Below, piece after piece: positions 35,648 to 44,399 of a stretch of DNA of 64,000 bases. The notes under the pieces are model-generated. The model saw only the letters and a list, made by a program, of their open reading frames with translations. It was not told where the DNA came from and searched no databases. Position 1 is the stretch's first letter, and each line of letters opens with the position of its first letter. Position numbers and translations under genes: made by a program. Source of the stretch: Paraplanobispora siamensis (GTDB taxonomy: Bacteria; Actinomycetota; Actinomycetes; Streptosporangiales; Streptosporangiaceae). The stretch covers positions 186,001 through 250,000 of the forward strand of contig NZ_BOOJ01000027.1 of the NCBI RefSeq assembly GCF_016863175.1, in the 5' to 3' direction.

Positions 35648-36556
35648 TCAATATGAGCCAGTAATGACATTCTTGAGCGGCTCACCTGCGAGATAGCGCA
35701 GGAGCTGGGAGCGCAGCAGCCGCAGCATCCGCCGCCCGGAGGCGGGAGTGCTGCCCGCGACGTGCGGGGTGATCAGGAGACCGGGGGCCGTCCACAGCGG
35801 GTGATCGGCGGGCAGCGGTTCCGGGTCGGTCACGTCCAGCGCCGCCGTGATCCGGCCCGTGCGCAGCTCGGCGACCAGGGCGTCGGTGTCCACCACGCCT
35901 CCCCGGGCGGCGTTCACCAGCAGGGCGCCGTCCTTCATCGCGGCCAGGAAGCCGGCGTCGACCAGCCCGGTGGTGGCGGGCGTGGCCGGCACCAGCAGCA
36001 CCACCGCGTCCGCCCGCGGCAGCAGATCGGGCAGTTCGTCCTGCCCGTGCACGTTGCCCCGCGCGCTCCTGGCCACCCGGATGACGTCCACCTCGAAGCC
36101 CGCCAGCCGCCGCTCCAGCGCCTCGCCGATCGAGCCGTACCCCACGATCAGCACGGTCGCGTCGGCCAGCACGCCGGTGTGGCGGTAGGTCCACTCCCCC
36201 CGGTCCTGTGCCCTGACGAAGTCCGGGAACTCCCGCAGCATCGCGATCATCGCCCCCACCGCCCACTCGGCGGTGCCCGCGTCGTGCACGCCCCGCGCGT
36301 TGCACAGCACGACGCCCCGCGGCAGGTGCGGCCGGTACGGCTCCACGCCGGCCGTGACGGTCTGCAGCAAGCGCAGTTTCGGCATCCGGGCGAGGACCTC
36401 CGGGATCCCGCCCACCGGCATCAACGGCGGGATCCAGACCTCGACCTCCTCCACCCCCTCGGGAACCGGCCCGGTGCCGTCGTAGACGACGCATTCCACA
36501 TCGGGCAGATCACTCAGGACATCGGCGGCGGCCTTGGAGGGCACCCAGATCTTCAT
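35648..36556 (-). CDS. D-2-hydroxyacid dehydrogenase family protein
   Basis: 302-residue NAD(P)-dependent dehydrogenase of the D-isomer-specific 2-hydroxyacid family. The nucleotide-binding motif is VLIVGYGSIGEALERRL (about residues 140-155), the catalytic Arg lies in NAARGGVVDTDALV and the catalytic His in ITPHVAGSTP. The substrate is unknown (glyoxylate/hydroxypyruvate-like reductases are the nearest general type). ATG 36556 is chosen because a strong GATAAT -10 ends 7 nt upstream; the next ATG (36565) overlaps that hexamer. Confidence 0.88.
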   Translation of the reverse strand: MKIWVPSKAAADVLSDLPDVECVVYDGTGPVPEGVEEVEVWIPPLMPVGGIPEVLARMPKLRLLQTVTAGVEPYRPHLPRGVVLCNARGVHDAGTAEWAVGAMIAMLREFPDFVRAQDRGEWTYRHTGVLADATVLIVGYGSIGEALERRLAGFEVDVIRVARSARGNVHGQDELPDLLPRADAVVLLVPATPATTGLVDAGFLAAMKDGALLVNAARGGVVDTDALVAELRTGRITAALDVTDPEPLPADHPLWTAPGLLITPHVAGSTPASGRRMLRLLRSQLLRYLAGEPLKNVITGSY

Positions 36557-36563
36557 GAATCGC

Positions 36564-36569
36564 ATTATC
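36564..36569 (-). promoter_or_regulatory. Leaderless-type -10 hexamer (GATAAT)
   Basis: GATAAT on the minus strand, 7 nt before ATG 36556; decides between two nearby start codons. Confidence 0.6.
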
Positions 36570-36648
36570 CAGGCGGCCGTCCCGGAACCCGCGGCGTGTG
36601 CATCGTGTATGGATGGGAAGAGCGGACGAGGTGACGGAGGCTTTTCCC

Positions 36649-37785
36649 ATGACGGGCACCACCCCACGCGACACGACCGGCCCCGCGGGCCGTACCCGAT
36701 GGCCGATCCTCGCCGTCGCCCTGGCGCTGGCGGCCGGCTGCTCGGCACCCGCCGCCGAACGGGTCGGCACGGCCAGGACGCCCTCCGCCCCGGCCGCCAC
36801 CGCCGTGTCCCAGCCGCCTCCCGGCGACCCCCGCGTCCTGACGAAGAACCTGGCGGTGCCGTGGGGCATCGCGTTCCTGCCCGGCGGCGACGCGCTGGTC
36901 ACCGAGCGGGACACCGCCAGGCTGCTGCGGGTCACCGCGTCCGGAGAGGTCTCCGAGGTCGCGAAGATCGACGAGGCGCGCCCGGACGGCGAGGGCGGCC
37001 TGATGGGCGTGGCCGTCTCGCCCGCCTTCGACAAGGACGGCTTCGTCTTCCTCTACTACACCGCCGCCTCCGACAACCGGATCGTGCGCTACCGCTACGA
37101 CGACCGCACCCTGACCGACGCCGAGGTCATCCTCGACGGCATCCCCAAGGGCGCGATCCACAACGGCGGCCGGCTGGCCTTCGGTCCCGACGGATACCTG
37201 TACGCCGCGACCGGCGAGGTCGGCGACCGCCAGCTCGCCCAGGCCCTCGGCTCCCTCGCCGGCAAGATCCTCCGTATGACCGCCGACGGCGCCCCCGCCC
37301 CCGGCAACCCCTTCCAGAACGTGATCTGGAGCTACGGCCACCGCAACGTCCAGGGACTGGCCTGGGACCCGTCCGGCCGCCTGTACGCCAGCGAGTTCGG
37401 CTCCAGCTCGTTCGACGAGGTCAACCTGATCGAGAAGGGCGGCAACTACGGCTGGCCCGAGGTCGAGGGCGTCGGCGACGACTCCCGCTTCATCGACCCG
37501 GTCGTCACCTGGACCACCGACGAGGCCTCTCCCTCCGGCATGGCCTACGCCGACGGCTCCCTGTGGGTCGGCGCCCTGCGCGGCAGCAGACTCTGGCGCG
37601 TCCCGGTCGCCCAGGACGGCACGGTCGGCGCGGCCGTCCCCCTGTTCGAGAACCAGTACGGCCGAATCCGCGCGGTCACCACCGCCCCCGACGGCTCCCT
37701 GTGGATCGGCACCAGCAACAAAGACGGCCGCGGCTCCCCCGCCCCCGACGACGACCGCATCCTCACCCTGACGCCCACTCCTTGA
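36649..37785 (+). CDS. PQQ-dependent sugar dehydrogenase-like lipoprotein (GSDH family)
   Basis: 378-residue exported protein with a lipobox (LALAAGC, lipidated C31). A six-bladed beta-propeller of the glucose/sorbosone dehydrogenase family follows: LAVPWGIAFLPGGDALVTERD, GEGGLMGVAVSPAFDKDGFVFLYYT, HNGGRLAFGPDGYLYAATGE, SYGHRNVQGLAWDP and GGNYGWPEVEG are typical blade motifs, with the conserved His/Arg for PQQ and Asp/Gly for Ca2+. It would oxidise aldose sugars at the membrane outer face. ATG 36649 has GGAGG upstream. No PQQ biosynthesis genes are in the window. Confidence 0.9.
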   Translation: MTGTTPRDTTGPAGRTRWPILAVALALAAGCSAPAAERVGTARTPSAPAATAVSQPPPGDPRVLTKNLAVPWGIAFLPGGDALVTERDTARLLRVTASGEVSEVAKIDEARPDGEGGLMGVAVSPAFDKDGFVFLYYTAASDNRIVRYRYDDRTLTDAEVILDGIPKGAIHNGGRLAFGPDGYLYAATGEVGDRQLAQALGSLAGKILRMTADGAPAPGNPFQNVIWSYGHRNVQGLAWDPSGRLYASEFGSSSFDEVNLIEKGGNYGWPEVEGVGDDSRFIDPVVTWTTDEASPSGMAYADGSLWVGALRGSRLWRVPVAQDGTVGAAVPLFENQYGRIRAVTTAPDGSLWIGTSNKDGRGSPAPDDDRILTLTPTP

Positions 37786-37794
37786 GCACGTCGG

Positions 37795-38196
37795 GGTTGG
37801 CGCCGGGTACGGCGCGGATGCCGAGCAAGGCACCGGCGCCGGTACGGCGGGGCGGGGAGCGGTGGTGGTCGGCGCCTTTTGTACGGCGCGTGGGCCGGGG
37901 TGGCGGGGATGTGGCCGGGTGTTTCACCACCGGGGTGGGGGTGGGTGGGGCGCTGGGCGGGCGGGTGTTGCGGCCGGCCGTCTCAGCGGGGCTCTGGTGC
38001 GTTCAGGCCTTCGGCCTGCCCGGGCGCGTGGGGTGCGGTCCTTTTCCTGCGCCGGTCTGCACACTCGCCCGCTCCGCGCCTGTCTCTGCCGTGCCGTACT
38101 CATGACCCGCCGTAGTGGCGGACCTTTCCCGGGCGCCCAGTGTTCTGTGGGTGGCTGAAGCAATCGGTGGCGGGGCCGTTCAGGGCGGGCCGCCGT
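37795..38196 (+). repeat. 402-bp inverted repeat, left copy
   Basis: Reverse complement of 39157-39558 with one mismatch seen (T/C, near 38147) over 402 bp. It starts 9 bp after the sugar-dehydrogenase stop codon and ends 33 bp from the LysE gene stop. No credible protein is encoded in it. It contains a G-quadruplex-like run at 37932-37950. Confidence 0.93.
37932..37950 (+). other. G-quadruplex-type motif (left copy)
   Basis: GGGGTGGGGGTGGGTGGGG: four G-runs with single-base loops, the most stable class of intramolecular G4 sequence. The mirror copy is at 39403-39421 on the minus strand. Confidence 0.7.
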
Positions 38197-38229
38197 AGAC
38201 GGTGCTCCGGTGTTGAGAGTGGCCGTGGC

Positions 38230-38865
38230 TTACTGCTGCTGTGTCGCCAGTTGCAGGCCGAATCCGATCACGATGATTCCGGTGATCCGGTCCAGGCCGC
38301 GCTTGATCGACGGCTTGTTCAACCAGCCGCGCATCAGGGCGGTGAAGCCGATGAGCAGGGCGCTCCACAGCAGCCCTTCGCAGACGTGGACCCCCGCCAG
38401 CAGAACCCCCATCACCGCATGGGGCGCGTCGTCCGGAATGAACGGCGGGAGTATCGCGACGTAGAAGGCGCCCATCTTCGGGTTGAGCAGGTTGGTCAGC
38501 AGGCCACGCCTGAACGCCGCTCCCCATCCGCCGGTCTCCGGCCGCTCGGGTGTCGCCGTTTCCTCCGCTTTCCCCTTGCGGCTGTTCCAGATCATCCTGC
38601 CGCCCATCCAGACCAGATAGGCGACACCCGCCCACCGCAGCACTTCGTAGGCGACCTGGGAGGCGGTGAGGAGAGCGGACAGGCCGACGGCCGTGAGAAG
38701 GCCCCACACCAGCGTTCCCGCCTGGATGCCGAGCACCACGGCCCATGCCGATCGCCTGCCGGCGAGCAGGGAGGTGCGCAGGATCAGGGCTGTGTCCAGC
38801 CCCGGTGTGAGGGTCAACAACCCCACGATGACGGCGAATGAGGCGATCGACCCGTATATGTCCAC
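38230..38865 (-). CDS. LysE/RhtB-family amino acid exporter
   Basis: 211-residue, about six-TM protein of the LysE superfamily: GLLTLTPGLDTALILRTSLLAGRRSAW at the N terminus (the TPGPD-type motif, here TPGLD), and LLNPKMGAFYVAILPPFI in the middle. It probably exports amino acids or related metabolites. GTG 38865 is chosen: a TATCCT -10 lies 8 nt upstream, and the sequence before it is basic and non-conserved. The gene and its promoter lie between the two copies of a 402-bp inverted repeat. Confidence 0.88.
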   Translation of the reverse strand: MDIYGSIASFAVIVGLLTLTPGLDTALILRTSLLAGRRSAWAVVLGIQAGTLVWGLLTAVGLSALLTASQVAYEVLRWAGVAYLVWMGGRMIWNSRKGKAEETATPERPETGGWGAAFRRGLLTNLLNPKMGAFYVAILPPFIPDDAPHAVMGVLLAGVHVCEGLLWSALLIGFTALMRGWLNKPSIKRGLDRITGIIVIGFGLQLATQQQ

Positions 38866-39156
38866 GGATCGCCAGGATAGCCCAAGCCGACAGGGACGCC
38901 GGAACATGAAGGGGCGGAGGCTCCGGGGAGGCGGCGCCGTAGGAGATCGCCCCTTCGGTCAGGGGGATCCGTGTGGTCTCCCGCCACCGGACGTCAGCGA
39001 CGGCCCGACTTGGTCCGCGTACGGTTTCCGCAGTTGCGTCACGAAATCATCGAACCGAATTCTCGCCGTACGGAATCGAGCTGGTCACAGGTATGGAATC
39101 GCGAAACATTCGGACGCCGACCCTGCGCTCCTTCCCGCCGGTATGGCCGCAAGGCA
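38866..39156. other. Intergenic region inside the inverted-repeat cassette
   Basis: Holds the LysE promoter at its left edge (TATCCT 8 nt before the start). No credible gene or strong hairpin otherwise. The sequence is somewhat AT-richer around 39040-39110. Confidence 0.5.
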
Positions 39157-39558
39157 ACGGCGGCCCGCCCTGAACGGCCCCGCCACCGATTGCTTCAGCC
39201 ACCCACGGAACACTGGGCGCCCGGGAAAGGTCCGCCACTACGGCGGGTCATGAGTACGGCACGGCAGAGACAGGCGCGGAGCGGGCGAGTGTGCAGACCG
39301 GCGCAGGAAAAGGACCGCACCCCACGCGCCCGGGCAGGCCGAAGGCCTGAACGCACCAGAGCCCCGCTGAGACGGCCGGCCGCAACACCCGCCCGCCCAG
39401 CGCCCCACCCACCCCCACCCCGGTGGTGAAACACCCGGCCACATCCCCGCCACCCCGGCCCACGCGCCGTACAAAAGGCGCCGACCACCACCGCTCCCCG
39501 CCCCGCCGTACCGGCGCCGGTGCCTTGCTCGGCATCCGCGCCGTACCCGGCGCCAACC
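39157..39558 (-). repeat. 402-bp inverted repeat, right copy
   Basis: Reverse complement of 37795-38196. It ends 22 bp before the VanW gene stop codon. An extra partial copy of its outer end (CCGTACCCGGCG) follows at about 39564-39575. Confidence 0.93.
39403..39421 (-). other. G-quadruplex-type motif (right copy)
   Basis: Same G-run as at 37932-37950 but on the minus strand, carried by the right copy of the inverted repeat. Confidence 0.65.
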
Positions 39559-39580
39559 ACCCGCCGTACCCGGCGCAAAC

Positions 39581-41743
39581 CTACTCGTCGGCCGACACGC
39601 ACTTGAGGTCGAGTTCGGGCTTGTAGACGGTCGTCTTCTTCTCCCGCTTGACCTCCTTGCCGTCCTGCTTGAAGATCCGGGTCACGTCGATCGTGAAGCC
39701 GGGCTGGCCGGTCATGGGGATGCAGTCGGGGCCGCTGTCGGTCTTGCTCTCGAACTGGGTGACGTTGTAGCGCTCGGAGGAGACCGACTCGATGTCGTAG
39801 CGCTTGGTGCTCCAGAACGCGACCGTGACCGAGGTGCTCGTCGCGGAGGACTTCACCAGCACGCCGTACTTGGAGTCGTTCTTCCAGCGGAAGTCCGGCT
39901 GCGGCCAGGAGACCGTGGACTCCCGGCCGGCGGGGTAGCGCGAGATGTAGAACTCGTGCGCCATGTGCTGGACGTCCTCGAGGCCGCCGAAGAACACGGC
40001 GTTGTACATCGTCGTGACGAACTGGGAGATGCCGCCGCCGACCGAGGGGACCAGCCGGCCGCCCTGGATCATGGGAGCCTCGACGAAGCCGCGGGCCCTG
40101 TCGCGCTGGCCGACCACGCCGTTGAGCGAGAAGGTCTCGCCGGGCTTGACCAGGTGGCCGTCCAGGAGCTTGGCGATCGTCTGGATGTTGGTCGCCCTGG
40201 GCACGCAGCAGGGGTACATCGTCGTGAACTCGCTGATCTTCTCCTTGATGCCGAGCTTGCGCATCTCGGTCAGGGAGGTCCGCGGTTTCACGGTCGTGAG
40301 GGAGACCTGGATCGTACGGCTGCCGCCCTCGGTGACCAGGTCGGCCACGGCGTCGGCGAGTTTGTCGTCGTCGACGCCCTGGCCGCGGCGGCCGGGGACG
40401 AGCTTGGGCTTGTTGCCCACGATCTCGAAGGTCGGCTCACGAGGAGCCTCGGCCGGGTCGACGAGGTCCTTCTCGACGCCGGCGAGGGCGCTCTTGGCGT
40501 CGAACACCGGGCGCATGCCGCCGGAGTCGTCGGGCTTGAAGGACAGGTGGGCGGCGATCGTGTCGACCGTCAGCTGGGTCTGCTTGCCGTCGACGGTCAA
40601 GGTGATCGGACCGGACAGGGCCTTGCGCGCCGAGGCGGCGGTCTTGGCGACCACCTCGGCGGTGACCTTCGGCTTGGTGACCGTGACGGGCAGCTCGACG
40701 GTGCCGCCGGAGCCGAGGTAGGCCTTCTGGATGGCGGCGGCCGCGGCCTCCCGCTCCAGCTCGCGGCCGTCACGGGGCTTGACGCTCGCCGGCTTGGTGC
40801 CCTCGAAGGACACCGCGCCCTCGACCACCTTCTGGTCGATCTTGCCGGCCAGTTCCCCGACGCTCTCGTCGAGCTTCTCGGGGTCGGCGGAGACCTTCGG
40901 GGGCAACTCGACGGTGCCGGTCAGGGCCCGCCAGACCTCGCCGGGAGAGGGGAAGTCACTGGGAGCCTGGTCGATGGTGGCCACGACGTCGAGTTCGAGA
41001 CCGGCCTGCGCGGGGTCGAGCGTGTATCGCTTGCCCACGGCCTCCAGGGTCATCGGCTTGCTCGCCTCGTCGGCCAGCTGCTCCCTGAGCCGGTCGGCCG
41101 CCTCGGTCGCCGTCAGGCCGCCGATGTCGACGCCCCGGACCTGCGTACCGGGAAGGATCTTGCCGGACATCGCGATCGCGGGCACCCCGTAGGCGAGGCC
41201 GGCCAGCACCAGGAGGAGCACGAGAGCGAGCGTGATCTTGCGACCCCGGCGGCGGGGCCGCTCCTGGGGCGCCGGGGTTCCGGGTCGCGGACCGGCGCCG
41301 TTGCCGTCGAACGCCGGGCCCGGGTCGTCGCCCCGCGACGGCCGCGGCGGGAGGGAGGGCTCGGGAGGCGGCGCGGGCATGCGCCAGGGCTGGCGCTGGA
41401 TCGGGGCGGGGGGCAGTCCCCCTCCCGCGGGGGGACCGGCGGGACCTGCCTGGCCACCCGGGGCACCCAGGACTCCCGGAGCGCCCGGGGCACCCGGTCC
41501 GCCGGGAGGAGGGCCCGCGGGGCGGTCGAAGGCGGGAGAGCCGAAGATGTCGGGAGAGACGCCCGGGGGCAGTCCCGAGCCGCCGTTCGACGGACCGCCG
41601 GAGGGGGCCTGCGGGTTGCGGGACCCCGCGGCGGCGCCGGGCCGGATCGGGCGTGAGGGCAGGGGAACCGCGGCGAACGGATCCGTCGGCGGGTCGATGG
41701 ACCTTCCGGCGTTCCGCACGTCCCCCGTCTCCTCCTGTTGCAC
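39581..41743 (-). CDS. VanW family membrane-anchored cell-wall protein
   Basis: 720-residue protein. Order: a long cytoplasmic Pro/Gly-rich N terminus with collagen-like GAPGAPG repeats (about 60-165), a basic stop (RPRRRGRK), one TM segment (about 170-192), two putative peptidoglycan-binding (PG_binding_4/YoaR-like) domains (about 200-480), and a C-terminal VanW domain (about 520-680; HLVKPGETFSLNGVVGQR, GGGISQFVTTMYNAVFFGGL, RYPAGRESTVSW). VanW proteins are linked to cell-wall biology; the exact role is unknown. GTG 41743 is chosen for its GGGGAGGA ribosome binding site; an upstream TTG lacks one. Confidence 0.88.
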   Translation of the reverse strand: MQQEETGDVRNAGRSIDPPTDPFAAVPLPSRPIRPGAAAGSRNPQAPSGGPSNGGSGLPPGVSPDIFGSPAFDRPAGPPPGGPGAPGAPGVLGAPGGQAGPAGPPAGGGLPPAPIQRQPWRMPAPPPEPSLPPRPSRGDDPGPAFDGNGAGPRPGTPAPQERPRRRGRKITLALVLLLVLAGLAYGVPAIAMSGKILPGTQVRGVDIGGLTATEAADRLREQLADEASKPMTLEAVGKRYTLDPAQAGLELDVVATIDQAPSDFPSPGEVWRALTGTVELPPKVSADPEKLDESVGELAGKIDQKVVEGAVSFEGTKPASVKPRDGRELEREAAAAAIQKAYLGSGGTVELPVTVTKPKVTAEVVAKTAASARKALSGPITLTVDGKQTQLTVDTIAAHLSFKPDDSGGMRPVFDAKSALAGVEKDLVDPAEAPREPTFEIVGNKPKLVPGRRGQGVDDDKLADAVADLVTEGGSRTIQVSLTTVKPRTSLTEMRKLGIKEKISEFTTMYPCCVPRATNIQTIAKLLDGHLVKPGETFSLNGVVGQRDRARGFVEAPMIQGGRLVPSVGGGISQFVTTMYNAVFFGGLEDVQHMAHEFYISRYPAGRESTVSWPQPDFRWKNDSKYGVLVKSSATSTSVTVAFWSTKRYDIESVSSERYNVTQFESKTDSGPDCIPMTGQPGFTIDVTRIFKQDGKEVKREKKTTVYKPELDLKCVSADE

Positions 41744-41805
41744 GAATTCCTCCCCGGCAACCCTAAACCACAACAGCTAAATGACGTCCTGAATGCGGTA
41801 ACAAA

Positions 41806-42600
41806 TCAGCCTGTCCACCGGTATCGGTGCTCCGGGCGGCCGGCGGTGCCGTACCTCGGCCGCAGCTCCGTCTGGCCGGTGGCGCACAGGTACTCCAGGT
41901 AACGCCGGGCGCTGACCCGCGACAGTCCGGTGAGCATCGCGACTTCGGCCGCCGACAGGTCGGTGTCGGCCTCCCTGAGCGCGTCCGCCACCAGGGAGCA
42001 GGTCGTGGCCGACAGTCCCTTGGGCAGCGGCGGCGGGCCGCCGCCGGGTACGCCGAACAGCCGGTCCACCTCGTCCTGGCAGGCCTCGGGGCCGAGGGCG
42101 GCCAGCTGCCTGCGGACACCGGCGTACTGCTCCAGGCGGTCGGTGAGCGCCCCGGCCGTGAACGGCTTGATCAGGTAGTTCACCGCGCCGCCGCGCATGG
42201 CCGCCCGTACCGTGGTCACGTCGCGGGCGGCCGTGATGACCAGCACGTCGGCGGGGTGGGACACCCCCCGCAGCGTCCTGAGCACGTCGAGCCCCGACAT
42301 GTCGGGCAGGTAGATGTCGAGCAGCACCAGGTCGGGCCGGTGCTGCGCCACCGCCGCCACCGCCGCGGCCCCGGTGTGCACCGCGTCGACCACCGTGAAG
42401 CCGGGCACCCGCGCCACGTAGCCGCTGTGGATCCTGGCCACCATGAAGTCGTCGTCCACCACGAGCACCTTGATCGGCGCCGACGCCGACGACGTGCGCC
42501 GCGGCTCGGGCATGGCGGGGTGCCGGTGCCCGGCGTCGTCGCCAGGCCTGGAGCCCGCGGCCTCGTCGTCCGATTGCCGGTTTTCGGCCTCGTCACTCAT
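41806..42600 (-). CDS. CitB/DcuR-type response regulator
   Basis: 264-residue response regulator. A disordered N-terminal ~40 residues precede the receiver domain, with phospho-acceptor D95 (LVLLDIYLPD), acidic pocket VVDDD and lysine in NYLIKPF. A C-terminal winged-helix domain (about 205-260) contains LSAAEVAMLTGLSRVSARRYLEYL, typical of the CitB family. It overlaps the sensor-kinase stop by 8 bp. It probably activates the divergent tctCBA transporter in response to a di/tricarboxylate. Confidence 0.92.
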   Translation of the reverse strand: MSDEAENRQSDDEAAGSRPGDDAGHRHPAMPEPRRTSSASAPIKVLVVDDDFMVARIHSGYVARVPGFTVVDAVHTGAAAVAAVAQHRPDLVLLDIYLPDMSGLDVLRTLRGVSHPADVLVITAARDVTTVRAAMRGGAVNYLIKPFTAGALTDRLEQYAGVRRQLAALGPEACQDEVDRLFGVPGGGPPPLPKGLSATTCSLVADALREADTDLSAAEVAMLTGLSRVSARRYLEYLCATGQTELRPRYGTAGRPEHRYRWTG

Positions 42601-44215
42601 CCGCTCCGCCTCTCAGTGCCGGAACGCTCTCACGGACATCCTCACGCCGGGGCAGCAGGGCGGTGAACACCGCGCCGCCCGCGTTGTGCACGCGCACCCA
42701 GCCGCCGCGGCGCAGGCAGGCCTGACGGGTCAGGGCCAGACCGAGGCCGCGGGGGCCGGAGCGGGCGGCCTTGGTGGTGAAGCCCTCACGGAACACCTCG
42801 TCGGCCAGGGCCGGGCTGACCCCCGGCCCGGAGTCGCCCACCCGGATGCGCAGGCCGTCCCTCTCGGTGCGGACGGAGACCTCCACCGTGCCCCCGGCGC
42901 CGTCCAGGGCGTCCAGGGCGTTGGCCACCAGGTTGCCGACGACCAGCACGGCGTCGTGCGGGTCGTCGAGCCCGTCCTCCTCCACCCGGCAGTCGTCGGT
43001 GAGCACCAGGGACACGCCCCGCTCGGCCGCCTCGGCGGACTTGGCCAGCAGCAGCGCGGCCAGGGTCGGGTCGGCGACCTTCTCCCGGATGCCGGCCGAG
43101 TGGTGGCCGTAGGCCTCGGTGGTCTGCGTGATGTAGCTGACCGCCGTGTCGTACTCGCCGAGCTCCAGCAGGCCGACCACGGTGTGCATGCGGTTGGCGA
43201 ACTCGTGCGCCTGGGCGCGTAGCGCGTCGGTCGTGCTGCCGGCCTGGTCGAGCTCGCGGGCCAGCCGTACCAGCTCGGTCCGGTCCCGCAGGGTGACCAC
43301 CCAGCCGCTGCGCCGGCCGCGGACCGCCACCGGCATGCGGTTGAGCACCAGGACCCGGTCACGGTGCAGGACGACCTTGTCGTCGCCCGGATCGTGGCCG
43401 GTCAGCACGTCCCGCATCCGGTCCGACAGCGGCATCTCCGCGATGCCCCGGCCGACGTCGTGGGCGGACAGGCCCAGCAGTTCCCTGGCCGCGTCGTTGA
43501 GCAGCGTCACCCTGCCCTGCAGGTCGAGGGCGAGCACGCCCTCCTTGACGCCGTGCAGCACGCCCTCGCGCTGTTCCAGCAGGGCGGCGATCTCACGGGG
43601 TTCGAGACCGAAGGTCTGCCGCCGGACCCGCTGGGCGATGAGCGCGGCCCCCGCGGACCCGGCGAAGAACACCGCCAGCACGGTCCACATCAGCGGCGGC
43701 AGGGCGGCGCCGAGCTGGCCGGCGACGTTCTCCTCCAGGACGCCGACCGAGGCCAGGCCGATGACGGCGCCCGAGGAGTCGAGGATCGGCGCCTTGCCGC
43801 GCACCGAGCGGCCGAGCGTGCCGGTCTGGATGCCGGTCCAGGTACGGCCGGTGGACAGCACCTCCGAGCCGTCGGTGGACAGCCGCTTGCCGATCAGCGC
43901 CGGGTTGGGGTGGGCGTAGCGGATCTGGTCCCGGTTGGCGATCACCACGTAGTCGGCGCCGGTGGCGGCCTGCACACCGGCCGCGATCGGCTGCAGGGCC
44001 AGTTCCGGCCGGGGATGCGTGAACGCCTCGCGCACCTGGGGCAGCCCGGCCACCGACTCGGCGATGGCCAGGGCCCGCTGCTGGTGCTGCAGGTCGAGCC
44101 GGTCGCGGGTGTGCTCGGCCCAGACGCCCGCCGTACCGCCCGCCGAGAGGAATACGACCACCAGCTGCAGGACGAACAGCTGGGTGCCGAGGGAGGCGTT
44201 GAGGATGCGCCGCAT
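42593..44215 (-). CDS. CitA/DcuS-type sensor histidine kinase
   Basis: 540-residue sensor. TM1 (about 10-30), an extracytoplasmic Cache/PASp domain (about 35-170; ADYVVIANRDQIRYAHPNPALIGK is the citrate/fumarate-sensor signature), TM2 (about 173-195), a cytoplasmic PAS (about 215-320), then the kinase core with H337 in AHEFANRMHTVVGLLELG, an N box GNLVANALDAL and GDSGPGV. It probably senses an external tricarboxylate. ATG 44215 has GGGAGTT upstream; longer in-frame starts read into the intergenic regulatory region. Confidence 0.92.
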   Translation of the reverse strand: MRRILNASLGTQLFVLQLVVVFLSAGGTAGVWAEHTRDRLDLQHQQRALAIAESVAGLPQVREAFTHPRPELALQPIAAGVQAATGADYVVIANRDQIRYAHPNPALIGKRLSTDGSEVLSTGRTWTGIQTGTLGRSVRGKAPILDSSGAVIGLASVGVLEENVAGQLGAALPPLMWTVLAVFFAGSAGAALIAQRVRRQTFGLEPREIAALLEQREGVLHGVKEGVLALDLQGRVTLLNDAARELLGLSAHDVGRGIAEMPLSDRMRDVLTGHDPGDDKVVLHRDRVLVLNRMPVAVRGRRSGWVVTLRDRTELVRLARELDQAGSTTDALRAQAHEFANRMHTVVGLLELGEYDTAVSYITQTTEAYGHHSAGIREKVADPTLAALLLAKSAEAAERGVSLVLTDDCRVEEDGLDDPHDAVLVVGNLVANALDALDGAGGTVEVSVRTERDGLRIRVGDSGPGVSPALADEVFREGFTTKAARSGPRGLGLALTRQACLRRGGWVRVHNAGGAVFTALLPRREDVRESVPALRGGADE

Positions 44216-44299
44216 GACTGGAACTCCCTGGTCGGAGAGCTCATCAGAACATACGGAGGTAACGGTGCAGTCGCGGCGACCGGCCGGGAGCGTGACCAA

Positions 44300-44314
44300 T
44301 ACGACCGATACGAC
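44300..44314. promoter_or_regulatory. Possible direct-repeat operator in the tct/citAB-type divergent region
   Basis: TACGAC repeated with a 9-bp period (44300-44305 and 44309-44314), between the divergent kinase and tctC genes. It could be a response-regulator site; the evidence is only the repeat and its position. Confidence 0.25.
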
Positions 44315-44399
44315 GGCAAGCACGCAAAGGATCGACATCGCGGCCCGTGGCGCCCAGCATCCTCACCACGCTTTTCCACTCGCTGTTGGGAGATGACCC

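Noticed and set aside
37879-38115. 78-codon frame found identically in both inverted-repeat arms
   Set aside because: Identity follows from the DNA repeat; composition (Trp/Gly/Cys-rich, no conserved motif) is not protein-like.
37786-39580. Composite transposon around LysE
   Set aside because: No transposase frame in the arms and no flanking direct repeats; kept as an inverted-repeat cassette of unknown origin.
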